Source: Arthrobacter sp. ISL-30 (GTDB lineage: Bacteria > Actinomycetota > Actinomycetes > Actinomycetales > Micrococcaceae). Taken from it: a stretch of 51,132 nucleotides of DNA. Where the stretch lies: positions 1 to 51,132 of the forward strand of contig NZ_JAGGPK010000045.1 of assembly GCF_018613855.1 (NCBI RefSeq), in the 5' to 3' direction. Position numbers and translations under genes: made by a program. Below the pieces are notes generated by a model that was given only the letters and a program-made list of their open reading frames with translations, had not been told where the DNA came from and did no database searches. This document shows positions 39,853-48,612 of the stretch, piece by piece. How positions within the stretch are numbered: position 1 is the stretch's first letter; each line of letters begins with the position of its first letter.

Positions 39853-41273
39853 CGACGTATTTCCGTTCTAAACAGAGAGCCCCCCTGGATCATAAACGCG
39901 CCCTCCGTCGGGTAACAATCATCTCCACCTTCGGCGGTCTGCTCTTCGGGTACGACACCGGGGTTATCAACGGCGCGCTGCCCTATATGCAGACGGACCT
40001 CGGCCTGACGCCATTGACGGAAGGCATCGTCACGTCGTCGCTCCTCTTCGGGGCAGCCTTCGGTGCCCTCACCGGAGGACGGCTCGCCGACCGGCACGGC
40101 CGGCGGAAGATGATACTGGTCCTCGCTTTCGTCTTCCTCCTGGGCACACTCGGCTGCACCCTTGCACCTACCACCGAAATCATGGTTGTCGCACGGCTGA
40201 TCCTGGGGCTCGCCGTGGGAGGCGCCTCGGTCATGGTGCCGGTTTACCTGGCGGAGATGTCGCCATCGCGCCTGCGAGGCCGGATCGTCACCCAAAACGA
40301 GCTCATGATCGTTTCCGGGCAGCTCATGGCGTTTGTGTTCAACGCCGTCATCGGCAACACCTGGGGCGAGAGTGCCGGCGTCTGGCGCTGGATGCTTGTC
40401 CTGGCCACCCTCCCGGCGATCTTCCTCTGGTTCGGCATGCTGATGATGCCTGAGAGTCCCCGCTGGCTCGCTTCCATGGGCAGCTTCGGTGAGACCCTGA
40501 CCGTGCTTCAGAAAGTACGTTCGGCGGAGGAAGCGCGCACGGAGTTCGACGAGGTGAAGGCATTGGCCGTGGAGGACTACAAGTCCAAAATGGGGTCGCT
40601 CAAGGACCTCGGCGAGCCATGGCTGCGTCATATCTTCTTTGTCGGGCTCGGCCTGGCCGTCATCCAGCAGATCACGGGCGTCAACTCGATCATGTACTAC
40701 GGCACTCAAATCCTGACCCAGGCGGGCTTCGGCACGGAAGGCGCCTTGGTGGCAAACATCGCCAACGGCGTCATCTCCGTGCTGGCAACCTTCGTGGGGA
40801 TCTGGCTGCTGGGCAAAGTGGGGCGCCGTCCCATGCTGATCACGGGGCAGATCGGCACGACGTCGGCGCTGCTGCTGATCGGGGTCGCCTCCCTGGTGTT
40901 GCCGGAGGGCATGGTCCGCGGCTTTGTGATCCTGTCGCTCACCGTGACGTTCCTTGCCTTCCAGCAAGGTGCGATTTCGCCGGTGACCTGGCTCATGCTC
41001 TCTGAGATCTTCCCGCTCAAGATGCGCGGTATTGGCATGGGTATTTCAGCGTTCGTCTTGTGGATAGTCAACTTCCTGATCGGCTTCGGATTCCCGCAGT
41101 TGCTTTCTGCCATTGGCATCTCGAACACCTTCTTCGTTTTTGTGTTGCTGGGGATTGCGGCAATCACGTTCGCTGCCAAGTTCGTTCCTGAGACCCGCGG
41201 CAAGTCCTTGGAAGACCTGGAGCACTACTTCAAGGCTCGGGCCGGCTTGCAGGCGGCTGTTGTCCGGGCTTAG
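39849..41273 (+). CDS. iolT: MFS sugar transporter, probable inositol permease
   Basis: A 474-residue, 12-helix major facilitator of the sugar-porter family, which imports inositol with protons. It has the family marks: GGLLFGYDTGVINGAL in helix 1, GGRLADRHGRRKM, VPVYLAEMSPSRLRG, PESPRWLAS before the central loop, QQITGVNSIMYYG in helix 7, and VPETRGKSLEDLE at the end. It overlaps iolH (ATGA) and is the last gene of its unit, before a strong terminator. An MFS pseudogene at 49594-49882 is a degraded relative. Confidence 0.88.
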   Translation: MTTYFRSKQRAPLDHKRALRRVTIISTFGGLLFGYDTGVINGALPYMQTDLGLTPLTEGIVTSSLLFGAAFGALTGGRLADRHGRRKMILVLAFVFLLGTLGCTLAPTTEIMVVARLILGLAVGGASVMVPVYLAEMSPSRLRGRIVTQNELMIVSGQLMAFVFNAVIGNTWGESAGVWRWMLVLATLPAIFLWFGMLMMPESPRWLASMGSFGETLTVLQKVRSAEEARTEFDEVKALAVEDYKSKMGSLKDLGEPWLRHIFFVGLGLAVIQQITGVNSIMYYGTQILTQAGFGTEGALVANIANGVISVLATFVGIWLLGKVGRRPMLITGQIGTTSALLLIGVASLVLPEGMVRGFVILSLTVTFLAFQQGAISPVTWLMLSEIFPLKMRGIGMGISAFVLWIVNFLIGFGFPQLLSAIGISNTFFVFVLLGIAAITFAAKFVPETRGKSLEDLEHYFKARAGLQAAVVRA

Positions 41274-41296
41274 GTCCCGGGAACCAGGAACCAGTC

Positions 41297-41345
41297 AAAA
41301 GCACTGGAGACGACGGAGAAGTTTCGTTGTTTCCAGTGCTTTTTT
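41297..41345 (+). terminator. Terminator after iolT
   Basis: AAAAGCACTGGA at 41297-41308 pairs with TCCAGTGCTTTT at 41332-41343, ending in a run of six Ts. It separates iolT from the ABC-transporter operon. Confidence 0.88.
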
Positions 41346-41379
41346 GTTTGCTTATGTTCTTTGTAAGTTAAAACATCCT

Positions 41380-41394
41380 GATGTCAGGACAAAC
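41380..41394. promoter_or_regulatory. Predicted IolR operator 4 (ABC importer)
   Basis: GATGTCAGGACAAAC repeats the motif at 30586, and the next five bases (TATTG) also match. It lies directly upstream of the -35 element. Confidence 0.65.
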
Positions 41395-41396
41395 TA

Positions 41397-41425
41397 TTGA
41401 CATTGGTGAGCTGAATCACCATGAT
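41397..41425 (+). promoter_or_regulatory. Promoter of the inositol ABC importer
   Basis: TTGACA at 41397-41402 and CATGAT at 41420-41425 with 17-base spacing form a good promoter; start near 41432. A ribosome site AAAGGAG precedes GTG 41490. Confidence 0.65.
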
Positions 41426-41489
41426 CGTTCTAGAAGCTCCTGTGGCCGCAAGGTGGCGGCCCAGAGCCAGAGATCAAAGGAGATTCACC

Positions 41490-42488
41490 GTGACGAAATT
41501 TTCCTGGCGGAAGGCCGCTGTTATGGCAGCTGTTATTCCCCTGATGGCCCTTTCCGCCTGCTCCAGCACCGGCGGAAGGCAGCCGGAAGCCGGAAGCGGC
41601 GGAGGCGGACAGGTAGCCAGCACACCTCGAATGAAGGTGGCGCTTATCACGCACGCTGCACCGGGCGATACCTTCTGGGACATCCTTCGCAAGGGTGCCG
41701 AGGAGGCTGCAGCCAAGGACAACGTTGAACTGCTTTATACCTCGGATCCTGAAGGCGGACGCCAGGCCCAGCTCATCCAGCAGGCCGTTGACCAGAAGGT
41801 GGACGGAATCGCCGTCACCCTGGCCAAGCCGGACGCCCTCAGGGATGCTTTGAAGAAGGCCACAGATGCCGGAATTCCCATTGTCAGCCTGAACTCCGGT
41901 GCCGACGTCTGGAGGGGTATCGGCGCCTTCACCCACTTCGGGTCTGATGAAAACCTCGCGGGAGCCGCTGTCGGTGAAAAGCTCAACAGCCTCGGTGTCA
42001 AGCGCCCGATTTGCGTGATCATGGAACAGGGCAACGTGGCGTTGGATTCACGTTGCGCAGGTGTCAAGTCGAAGATCCCCACCACTGAGAACCTGTTCGT
42101 CCAGGGCACAGACATGACCCAGGTGTCCTCCACTGTGACGGCGAAGCTGCAGGCAACCCCCGAGGCTGACGCCATCATCGGACTTGGTGCGCCCTTCACG
42201 CTGACCATCAACAAGGCCGTTGAGTCGCTGAACCTTCAGGACAAGGTCAAGGTGGCCTCTTTCGACATGAATGGCGAACTCGCACAGGCCATCATTGATG
42301 GCAAAGTCGCCTTCACGGTTGACCAGCAGCCGTGGCTGCAGGGCTACGGTTCCGTCGACGCCCTGTGGCAGGCGAAGCGCGCCGGTATCCACGTTGGCGG
42401 CGGCCTCCCGGTGCTGACCGGTCCTTCCATCATCGACAAGTCCGCTGCCCCGGACGTGCTCAAGTTCGCCCAGGAAGGCGTCCGCTAA
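41490..42488 (+). CDS. Sugar ABC transporter substrate-binding lipoprotein (inositol)
   Basis: The 332-residue protein has a lipobox (LSACSS) behind a hydrophobic stretch, a Gly/Ser linker, and a periplasmic-binding fold of the ribose type (VALITHAAPGDTFWDILRKGAEEAA, VDGIAVTLAKPDAL, GIPIVSLNSGAD, IIGLGAPFTL, VASFDMNGELAQAI). With the two genes after it, it makes a CUT2 importer; its place in the island and the operator imply that inositol or an isomer is the substrate. GTG 41490 has AAAGGAG at good spacing; an upstream ATG at 41421 would add an atypical N-terminus. Confidence 0.88.
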   Translation: MTKFSWRKAAVMAAVIPLMALSACSSTGGRQPEAGSGGGGQVASTPRMKVALITHAAPGDTFWDILRKGAEEAAAKDNVELLYTSDPEGGRQAQLIQQAVDQKVDGIAVTLAKPDALRDALKKATDAGIPIVSLNSGADVWRGIGAFTHFGSDENLAGAAVGEKLNSLGVKRPICVIMEQGNVALDSRCAGVKSKIPTTENLFVQGTDMTQVSSTVTAKLQATPEADAIIGLGAPFTLTINKAVESLNLQDKVKVASFDMNGELAQAIIDGKVAFTVDQQPWLQGYGSVDALWQAKRAGIHVGGGLPVLTGPSIIDKSAAPDVLKFAQEGVR

Positions 42489-42557
42489 GGACACCCTTCC
42501 AGCCGGATCCGTGGCCCGTCAACGGCCAGGGATCCGGCCCTAGGTAGGAGAATCACC

Positions 42558-43601
42558 ATGACCCAAACAGCCGTCCAACCTACAGCCCGGGACGAACGCG
42601 TAACCCGGAAAAGCCCACTCCAGAAACTGCTCGGCCGGCCGGAAGTCGGCGCTCTTGTCGGCGCGATCGTCCTCTTCGTCTTCTTTGCCTCGGTGTCCCA
42701 GACGTTCATCCAGCCGAACGCCTTCGCTACCGTCCTGTATGGCAGCTCCACGATCGGCATCATGGCGGTGGGTGTCTCACTGCTGATGATTGGCGGCGAG
42801 TTCGACCTTTCCACCGGCGTTGCAGTCATCAGCTCGGCCCTGACAGCCTCCATGTTCAGCTGGTATTTTTCGATGAATGTCTGGGTCGGCGTGCTCCTGG
42901 CCCTGGTCGTGTCACTGGCCATTGGCTTTATCAACGGTTGGATCCTGATGAAGACCAAGCTGCCCAGCTTCATCGTCACCTTGGCGACCTTCCTGATGCT
43001 GACCGGGCTGAACCTGGGCCTGACCCGGCTGATCGGTGGTGGCGTGTCGTCCCCCTCCATCTCGAGCATGGACGGTTACCAGTCGGCCCGGGCGGTGTTC
43101 TCCTCCTCGGTGAAAATTGGTGGGGTGGACGTGAACAACACGGTGTTCATCTGGATCGCGATGGTCGCCGTAGCCTCCTGGGTGCTGCTTCGCACGAGGG
43201 TCGGGAACTGGATCTTCGCAGTTGGCGGCGACGCAAATGCAGCCCGCGCCGTCGGTGTCCCGGTCAAGGCGACCAAGATCGGCCTTTTCATGGCCGTTGG
43301 GTTCTGCGCCTGGGTCCTGGGCATGCACAACCTATTTGCCTTCGACGCAGTCCAGTCCGGCGAAGGGGTGGGCAACGAGTTCCTCTACATCATCGCCGCA
43401 GTGATCGGTGGCTGCCTGCTCACTGGCGGTTACGGCTCGGCCGTGGGTGGGGCGATCGGTGCCTTTATCTTTGGCATGGCCAATAAGGGCATCGTCTACG
43501 CACAGTGGAACCCGGACTGGTTCAAGTTCTTCCTGGGCCTGATGCTGCTTCTGGCCACCATCGTCAACCTGATCGTCAAGCGCCGCGCCGAGCTCAAGTA
43601 G
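42558..43601 (+). CDS. Sugar ABC transporter permease, ribose type
   Basis: A 347-residue CUT2 permease with about ten hydrophobic segments. It has the family patterns GIMAVGVSLLMIGGEFDLSTG near residue 70, KTKLPSFIVTLATFLML near residue 133, the conserved GGDANAARAVGVPVKATK, and a C-terminal GGYGSAVGGAIGAFIFGM. It follows the binding protein by 69 bases, with TAGGAG before ATG 42558, and precedes the ATPase by 15 bases. The permease is expected to form a homodimer. Confidence 0.92.
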   Translation: MTQTAVQPTARDERVTRKSPLQKLLGRPEVGALVGAIVLFVFFASVSQTFIQPNAFATVLYGSSTIGIMAVGVSLLMIGGEFDLSTGVAVISSALTASMFSWYFSMNVWVGVLLALVVSLAIGFINGWILMKTKLPSFIVTLATFLMLTGLNLGLTRLIGGGVSSPSISSMDGYQSARAVFSSSVKIGGVDVNNTVFIWIAMVAVASWVLLRTRVGNWIFAVGGDANAARAVGVPVKATKIGLFMAVGFCAWVLGMHNLFAFDAVQSGEGVGNEFLYIIAAVIGGCLLTGGYGSAVGGAIGAFIFGMANKGIVYAQWNPDWFKFFLGLMLLLATIVNLIVKRRAELK

Positions 43602-43616
43602 AGGGGCTGAACACCC

Positions 43617-44534
43617 ATGAATGCCAAGCAGATTGACCAGCAGACCCTGCTGAAGGATGAAAAAGACCCGCTGACCCATACCCCGGTGCACCTGCTGTCC
43701 CTGGAAGCAGTGGGCAAACACTACGGCAACATCGTCGCCCTCCGGGACGTCACCATGGCCGTGGACAACGGTCGCGTGACCTGCGTCCTGGGGGACAACG
43801 GTGCTGGCAAATCAACCCTGATCAAGATCGTCGCCGGGCTGCACCAACATGACGAAGGCGTCTTCAAGATCATGGGGGAGGAGCGGAAGCTAAGCAGCCC
43901 CCGCGAAGCCCTCGACGCCGGCATCGCGGCCGTGTACCAGGACCTCGCCGTCGTGTCCCTGATGCCGATCTGGCGCAACTTCTTCCTCGGCTCCGAGCTC
44001 ACCACCGGTGTGGGCCCATTCCGCCGCATGGATGTCCAGAAAATGAAGGACATCACCAAGAAGGAACTGGCCGACATGGGCATCGACCTGCGCGATGTCG
44101 AGCAGCCCATCGGCCAACTCTCGGGCGGTGAACGCCAGTGCGTGGCGATCGCCCGCGCTGTGTACTTCGGCGCGAAGGTCCTGATCCTTGACGAACCGAC
44201 GGCCGCGCTGGGTGTCAAGCAGTCCGGCGTCGTTCTCCGCTACATCCTGCAGGCCCGCGACCGCGGGCTGGGGGTCATCTTCATCACCCACAATCCGCAC
44301 CACGCCTTCCCCGTCGGTGACCGCTTCCTGCTCCTCAAACGCGGCCGTTCCATCGGCTACTACGAGAAAAAGGACATCACCCTCGACGAGCTGACCGCCC
44401 AAATGGCCGGCGGTGCGGAGTTGGCGGAACTGGCCCATGAGCTCGAACAGCTCGGCGGACACTCCGACATAGTGAAGGAAGTCCAGAACGAAGTAGCTGA
44501 TGTCGCCCAGACCGGGGGCGAGTCCCGACACTAG
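43617..44534 (+). CDS. Sugar ABC transporter ATPase, single domain
   Basis: The 305-residue protein has one ATPase domain, whereas many ribose-type (RbsA) ATPases have two fused domains, so it must work as a homodimer. Walker A is LGDNGAGKST near residue 60, the Q loop AAVYQDLAVV, the signature LSGGERQCVAIARAV, Walker B VLILDEPTAALG, and the switch His in FITHNPHHAFP. ATG 43617 follows GAGGGG. The C-terminal tail (ELEQLGGHSD onward) is hydrophilic. It ends the ABC operon, before a hairpin at 44548. Confidence 0.9.
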   Translation: MNAKQIDQQTLLKDEKDPLTHTPVHLLSLEAVGKHYGNIVALRDVTMAVDNGRVTCVLGDNGAGKSTLIKIVAGLHQHDEGVFKIMGEERKLSSPREALDAGIAAVYQDLAVVSLMPIWRNFFLGSELTTGVGPFRRMDVQKMKDITKKELADMGIDLRDVEQPIGQLSGGERQCVAIARAVYFGAKVLILDEPTAALGVKQSGVVLRYILQARDRGLGVIFITHNPHHAFPVGDRFLLLKRGRSIGYYEKKDITLDELTAQMAGGAELAELAHELEQLGGHSDIVKEVQNEVADVAQTGGESRH

Positions 44535-44547
44535 CTTTGACAAGCGG

Positions 44548-44595
44548 AAGCAAGGGGACCGGTCGTTGAGGCCCGTCCCCCTGCTTTCTTTAACC
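44548..44595 (+). terminator. Terminator after the sugar ABC operon
   Basis: AAGCAAGGGGAC at 44548-44559 pairs with GTCCCCCTGCTT at 44575-44586 with one mismatch, followed by TCTTT. Confidence 0.75.
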
Positions 44596-44622
44596 CCGAT
44601 TTCCCTTGAGAGGAACACACCT

Positions 44623-45609
44623 TTGGCTTACATCACTCAACCGGCGGGAAACCGTCCGTCACCTGTCCGGATCGGCCTCATTGGCTCAGGCTGGATGGGG
44701 GCATTCCATGCGGAGAGTATTGCCCGCCGCATCCCGGGCGCCGAACTTGCTGCGATCGCCGATCCCAACGTAGAGTCCGCCGAGGCGTTGGCAGCCACGC
44801 TGGGAACTCTGAAGGTCACCGCAGACGCCACTGACATCCTGGCGGATCCCGAGATCGACGCCGTCGTCATTGCCAGCCCGGCCCGCTTCCACTCCTCGTT
44901 GATTGCGGATGCAGCACGCGCGGGAAAGCACGTCTTCTGTGAGAAGCCCGCCGGACAAAGCCTCCAAGAACTCGACACCGCCTTTGCTGCGGTAGATTCC
45001 GCCGGGGTGCACTTCCAGATTGGCTTCAACCGTCGGTACGCGGAGGACTTCCAGGCTGCCAAGAAAGACCTGGCGGCGGGCATCGCCGGAGAGCCCCAAC
45101 TGCTGCGCTCCCTGACCCGCGACCCCGGAACCGGAAGCATCGGCCATGCCGCACGGATCCCCGCCTGGACCATCTTCCTGGAGACGCTGATCCACGACTT
45201 CGACACCCTGAACTGGTTCAATGAAGGCGCGGAGCCTGTGGAAGTCCACGCCGTTGCCGACGCCCTCGTAGAGCCCGACCTCCGGGACCAGGGCTTCCTG
45301 GACACTGCAGTAGTGACCATCAAGTACTCCAACCGTGCCATCGCCGTCGCCGAGGCGAACTTCAGCGCACTCTACGGCTATGACGTGCGAGGAGAAGTGT
45401 TCGGCTCGAAGGGAATGGTCCAGGCCGGACGGAGCACCGAGACAGAGGCCCGCCGCTACACCGCCGAGGGCCTTTCCGCCGATACGCCAAGGCTGAACGT
45501 GGAGTTGTTCCGTCAGGCCTACACCGACGAACTCATCGATTTCGCCTCGGTGGTGCGCGCGAGGCGGGATGGGACGCAACAGGATCGTTTAGCATCGTCT
45601 CTCTTTTAG
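44623..45609 (+). CDS. Gfo/Idh/MocA oxidoreductase with disrupted C-terminus
   Basis: A 328-residue dehydrogenase with the Rossmann start IGLIGSGWMGAFHAESI, the lysine motif CEKPAGQ near residue 107, FNRRYAEDF, and ETLIHDFDTLNWF. TTG 44623 follows GAGAGGA. The natural C-terminus is lost: after RRDGTQ the frame runs out (QDRLASSLF, stop 45607-45609), while the family ending (TPGATDARRALAMALACIE, then SVQQGAPVRVASLG) lies in another frame at 45611-45748. That remnant stops exactly over the next gene's start (TGATG), which shows the original length. It may still fold without the last ~45 residues, or be a young pseudogene. Confidence 0.8.
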   Translation: MAYITQPAGNRPSPVRIGLIGSGWMGAFHAESIARRIPGAELAAIADPNVESAEALAATLGTLKVTADATDILADPEIDAVVIASPARFHSSLIADAARAGKHVFCEKPAGQSLQELDTAFAAVDSAGVHFQIGFNRRYAEDFQAAKKDLAAGIAGEPQLLRSLTRDPGTGSIGHAARIPAWTIFLETLIHDFDTLNWFNEGAEPVEVHAVADALVEPDLRDQGFLDTAVVTIKYSNRAIAVAEANFSALYGYDVRGEVFGSKGMVQAGRSTETEARRYTAEGLSADTPRLNVELFRQAYTDELIDFASVVRARRDGTQQDRLASSLF

Positions 45610-45748
45610 CCTCACTCCGGGCGCCACAGATGCGCGGAGGGCCTTGGCCATGGCACTTGCCTGCATCGAATCGGTACAACAGGGTGCTCCCGTGCGCGTG
45701 GCGTCCCTCGGCGTGGCTCCTTCCGGCCCCGCCCAGGCGGCCGTCTGA
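45593..45748 (+). pseudogene. Out-of-frame C-terminal remnant of the Gfo/Idh/MocA gene
   Basis: This frame encodes the expected C-terminal helix of the preceding dehydrogenase (TDARRALAMALACIE, then SVQQGAPVRVA) and ends at TGA 45746-45748, overlapping ATG 45748 of the next gene. Upstream in this frame a stop at 45590 blocks it. A ~30-base segment around 45582-45610 (GATCGTTTAGCATCGTCTC within it) looks inserted or replaced. Confidence 0.75.
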
Positions 45749-46533
45749 TGCGGCTTGCCGTATGCGCGGAAATGGTCTTCACCGACCTTCCGTTTACTGA
45801 GCGCGTGCGCCGCATTCATGAGGCGGGGTTCGACGTCGAGCTGTGGGATTCGCGGAACAAGGACATCCCGGCGTTGAAGGCCACGGGTGCCGTCTTCTCC
45901 TCGATGACCGGCTACACCTCGGGCAGCCTGGTGGATACGGACACGGCGGACGACGTTGTACGGACGGCTGAAGCCCTCATTCCAACAGCCCTCGAGCTCG
46001 GGGTCAGCCGCATGGTAGTGCACCCGGCAGAGCTGGTCGACGGCGCGGCGGCCCGGCCGGTCTACCGCTCCACCGGGCGAATGTGGGCCACCGGTGCGAG
46101 GACCTTGGAGCGGTTGGGGGTGCTCGGCGAGAAGCACGGGGTGACCTTTTGCCTTGAGAACCTGAACACCATCCTTGACCACCCCGGCATCCCGCTGGCA
46201 AGGGCGAAGGACACCCTGGCCCTCGTGGAAGCCGCGGGGCATCCGAACGCCAAGCTGATGCTGGACCTTTACCACGCCCAGATGGGCGAGGGGAACCTCA
46301 TCGAGCTGGTCCGAACGGCGCTTCCCTATATAGGGGAAATCCAAGTGGCGGACGTACCTGGCCGCTGCGAACCGGGAACGGGCGAGATCAACTACGCTGC
46401 CGTGGCGAAGGCACTCGCGGACGCCGGGTATGAGGGGACAGTGGGTATGGAAGCCTGGGCGAGCGCGGACAGCAACGCCGCGCTTGAAGCTTTCCGGCAG
46501 GCGTTTACCGTATTTGCGGAGGAGAAACGATGA
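45748..46533 (+). CDS. Hydroxypyruvate-isomerase-like TIM barrel
   Basis: The 261-residue protein resembles Hyi/IolI-type isomerases: MRLAVCAEMVFTDLPFTERV, GFDVELWDSRNKD, MVVHPAEL, FCLENLNTILDHPG with the conserved Glu, LMLDLYHAQMGEGNL, and ADVPGRCEPGTGEINY with the catalytic Glu late in the barrel. It could isomerise inososes (as IolI) or hydroxypyruvate; the cluster favours an inosose. ATG 45748 overlaps the remnant stop (TGATG) and its own end overlaps the next gene (ATGA), so all three were translationally coupled. Confidence 0.8.
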   Translation: MRLAVCAEMVFTDLPFTERVRRIHEAGFDVELWDSRNKDIPALKATGAVFSSMTGYTSGSLVDTDTADDVVRTAEALIPTALELGVSRMVVHPAELVDGAAARPVYRSTGRMWATGARTLERLGVLGEKHGVTFCLENLNTILDHPGIPLARAKDTLALVEAAGHPNAKLMLDLYHAQMGEGNLIELVRTALPYIGEIQVADVPGRCEPGTGEINYAAVAKALADAGYEGTVGMEAWASADSNAALEAFRQAFTVFAEEKR

Positions 46534-47564
46534 AGCAAATATCACTGGGACTGGTGGGCGTCGGGCGTATCGGCGTCATGCACGCCAACAACATTGCGGC
46601 GCTCAATGATGCCCTCAACCCCGAGGGCATCAACGTCGGGCTTCGGCTGACGGACGTCGCTGAGGACCATGCCCGGCGGGTCGCGGAAGGGCTGGACGCG
46701 GAGTTTGTGCCTTCCGTTGATGAACTCCTGGCTTCGAACATCGACGGTCTAGTTATTGCCACGGGAACTGCCACCCACCCCGAGCTAATCAAGGCCGGGG
46801 TGGATGCCGGCATCCCGGTCTTTTGCGAAAAGCCCGTGGCGATGAATGTGGCGGACGCGCTGCCTGTGCTCGACTACATCAATGAGCGGCACGGGGTCGT
46901 CCAAATCGGCCATCAGCGTCGCTTCGACGCCGGGTACGTGGAGGCGAAGCGCGCGTACCAGGCGGGTGAGCTGGGCTGGATCCACTCGCTTCGGGCCGTC
47001 ACGTGCGACATGGCGCCCCCGCCGGTGGAGTTCCTGGCCAGTTCCGGCGGGCTCTTCCGGGACTGCTCCGTCCATGACTTTGACATTCTCCGCTGGCTCA
47101 CGGGCAGGGAAATCGTCGAGGTGTATGCCAAGGGTTCCAACAACGGCGATCCGGCTATCGGCGAGGTCGGCGACGTCGATACCGCCCTCGCGCTGGTAAC
47201 TTTCGACGACGGGACGGTAGGGACCGTGTCGGCCACCCGTTACAACGGGGCCGGGCACGACGTCCGGCTGGAAATCCAAGGCTCCCGGCGCTCACTGATG
47301 GTGGGCCTGGACGAGAAGACCGCCCTGTCCTCCGCCGAGGCAGGCATCTCCTTCCCCGGCGGAGATCCCCACAGGACCTTTGCCGAACGTTTCGACCACG
47401 CCTACCGCTCCGAGATGGCAGCCTTCGTCGAGTTGATTCTCGGGCAGCGGGAGAATCCCTGCACTCCGGAGGACGCCGTCGCGGCATCCCGGGTTGCCGA
47501 CGCAGCGCAGGAATCCCTGGCCACCGGCATGCCCGTCCGCGTTGCGAGGGAAGTGGCTGCCTGA
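46530..47564 (+). CDS. Gfo/Idh/MocA oxidoreductase, inositol 2-dehydrogenase-like
   Basis: A 344-residue NAD-dependent dehydrogenase with LGLVGVGRIGVMHANNIA, FCEKPVAMNVADALP containing the conserved lysine, IGHQRRFDAGYVEAK and DCSVHDFDILRWLTG in the substrate site. This set is typical of IolG paralogues, and it may act on myo-, scyllo- or D-chiro-inositol. It is coupled to the upstream isomerase gene (ATGA). A long hairpin closes the unit. It differs from iolG at 37829 by sequence, so it is not a recent duplicate. Confidence 0.85.
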   Translation: MKQISLGLVGVGRIGVMHANNIAALNDALNPEGINVGLRLTDVAEDHARRVAEGLDAEFVPSVDELLASNIDGLVIATGTATHPELIKAGVDAGIPVFCEKPVAMNVADALPVLDYINERHGVVQIGHQRRFDAGYVEAKRAYQAGELGWIHSLRAVTCDMAPPPVEFLASSGGLFRDCSVHDFDILRWLTGREIVEVYAKGSNNGDPAIGEVGDVDTALALVTFDDGTVGTVSATRYNGAGHDVRLEIQGSRRSLMVGLDEKTALSSAEAGISFPGGDPHRTFAERFDHAYRSEMAAFVELILGQRENPCTPEDAVAASRVADAAQESLATGMPVRVAREVAA

Positions 47565-47573
47565 ATCGCGCAA

Positions 47574-47635
47574 AGGACACGGATACGGCCTGCGGATACC
47601 CGGATACTGGGTTCCGCAGGCCGTATTCGTGTCCT
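47574..47635. terminator. Bidirectional terminator between dehydrogenase and iolB
   Basis: A 23-bp stem (47574-47596 with 47613-47635) with one G-T pair and a 16-base loop lies between convergent genes, so it can stop transcription from both sides. Confidence 0.85.
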
Positions 47636-47657
47636 GAGGCAGGTAGCGCGTCGGCAG

Positions 47658-48551
47658 CTAGGCGCCGAACGGGAGCCGGGGATCGATGTCCTGCTGCTCC
47701 CAGGTCCCACGGATCCAGCCGTGGTGGGGGTCATCGCTGATGAGCCAGTCCCGGACGCGACCGGGCCCGGCCATGACGTTGAGGTAGTAGAGGTCGTACC
47801 CAGGTGCTGCCATTGCAGGTCCATGCCAGCCATAGGGGACAAGCACCACGTCACCGGTCCGGACTTCCGCTGCAACATCGATTGGCCGTTCATCCGAGGC
47901 ATAAACCCGGGCATAGCCGACGGCGTCCGCCTCCCCGGGAGCCGGGCTCTCCAGCGCCACGCGTGTTTCGAAGTAGTAGATCTCCTCGAGGGCTGTTTCG
48001 CCATCCTTTTCCTCGTCGTGCTTATGCGGCGGGTAGGAGGACCAGTTGCCGGCCGGGGTGATGACCTCGCACACGATGAAACGGTCAGCCTCGAGGGCCG
48101 CCGGAGTGCCGAAGTTGTGGACCTGGCGGGAGCAGTTCCCCGCACCACGCAGTTCCACCGGGGTTTCCGCAGCGGTCACGAGCCGGGTGGGATAGGACGC
48201 GTTCGCCGGCGCCGTGGCGACGGCGACCCTGCCGCCGTCGGACGAGGTGATGGTCATCTCCTTGCTGATTCCCGAGTACAGGACGTCACTTGGGCCGTGG
48301 AAGACGGACTGCCGTCCCGCGAGGCGGTATTCGACGCCGTCGACCGTCACGGTGAAGGAGCCGCTCAGCGGCACCACGATGCGCTCTTCTTCCGAAGCGG
48401 GAAGCTCGACGGCGGCACCGGCCGCCAGCGTGGCGACCTTGATGCCGGTATGAGCCCAACCGTCCACCACGAGCGCGGAATCCGAGGCGCCGAGTGAAAT
48501 GTCCCATTTGCCGTCATTGGCTGTGCCCAGCGGGTATACCCAGTTGGCCAT
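47658..48551 (-). CDS. iolB: 5-deoxy-glucuronate isomerase
   Basis: IolB converts 5-deoxy-glucuronate to 5-dehydro-2-deoxygluconate, between IolD and IolC. The 297-residue cupin has the family start WVYPLGTANDGKWDISLGAS, the metal region GNWSSYPPHKHDEEKDGETALEE given here as PPHKHDE and EEIYYF, and VPYGWHGPAMAAPGYDLYYL with a second His. It lies on the minus strand with the gntR gene upstream, and a 19-bp tandem duplication in the 48-bp gap. Length is normal for IolB. Confidence 0.93.
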   Translation of the reverse strand: MANWVYPLGTANDGKWDISLGASDSALVVDGWAHTGIKVATLAAGAAVELPASEEERIVVPLSGSFTVTVDGVEYRLAGRQSVFHGPSDVLYSGISKEMTITSSDGGRVAVATAPANASYPTRLVTAAETPVELRGAGNCSRQVHNFGTPAALEADRFIVCEVITPAGNWSSYPPHKHDEEKDGETALEEIYYFETRVALESPAPGEADAVGYARVYASDERPIDVAAEVRTGDVVLVPYGWHGPAMAAPGYDLYYLNVMAGPGRVRDWLISDDPHHGWIRGTWEQQDIDPRLPFGA

Positions 48552-48574
48552 AGATTGCTTCCTTGCGTTCAGTT

Positions 48575-48612
48575 GTATTTCTAGCGTTGGACTGTATGTC
48601 TAGCGTTGGACC
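48575..48612 (-). repeat. 19-bp tandem duplication at the gntR 3' end
   Basis: GTATTTCTAGCGTTGGACT at 48575-48593 and a copy at 48594-48612 differ at two bases. One copy contains the last gntR codons and stop; the other lies in the iolB leader. Confidence 0.9.
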
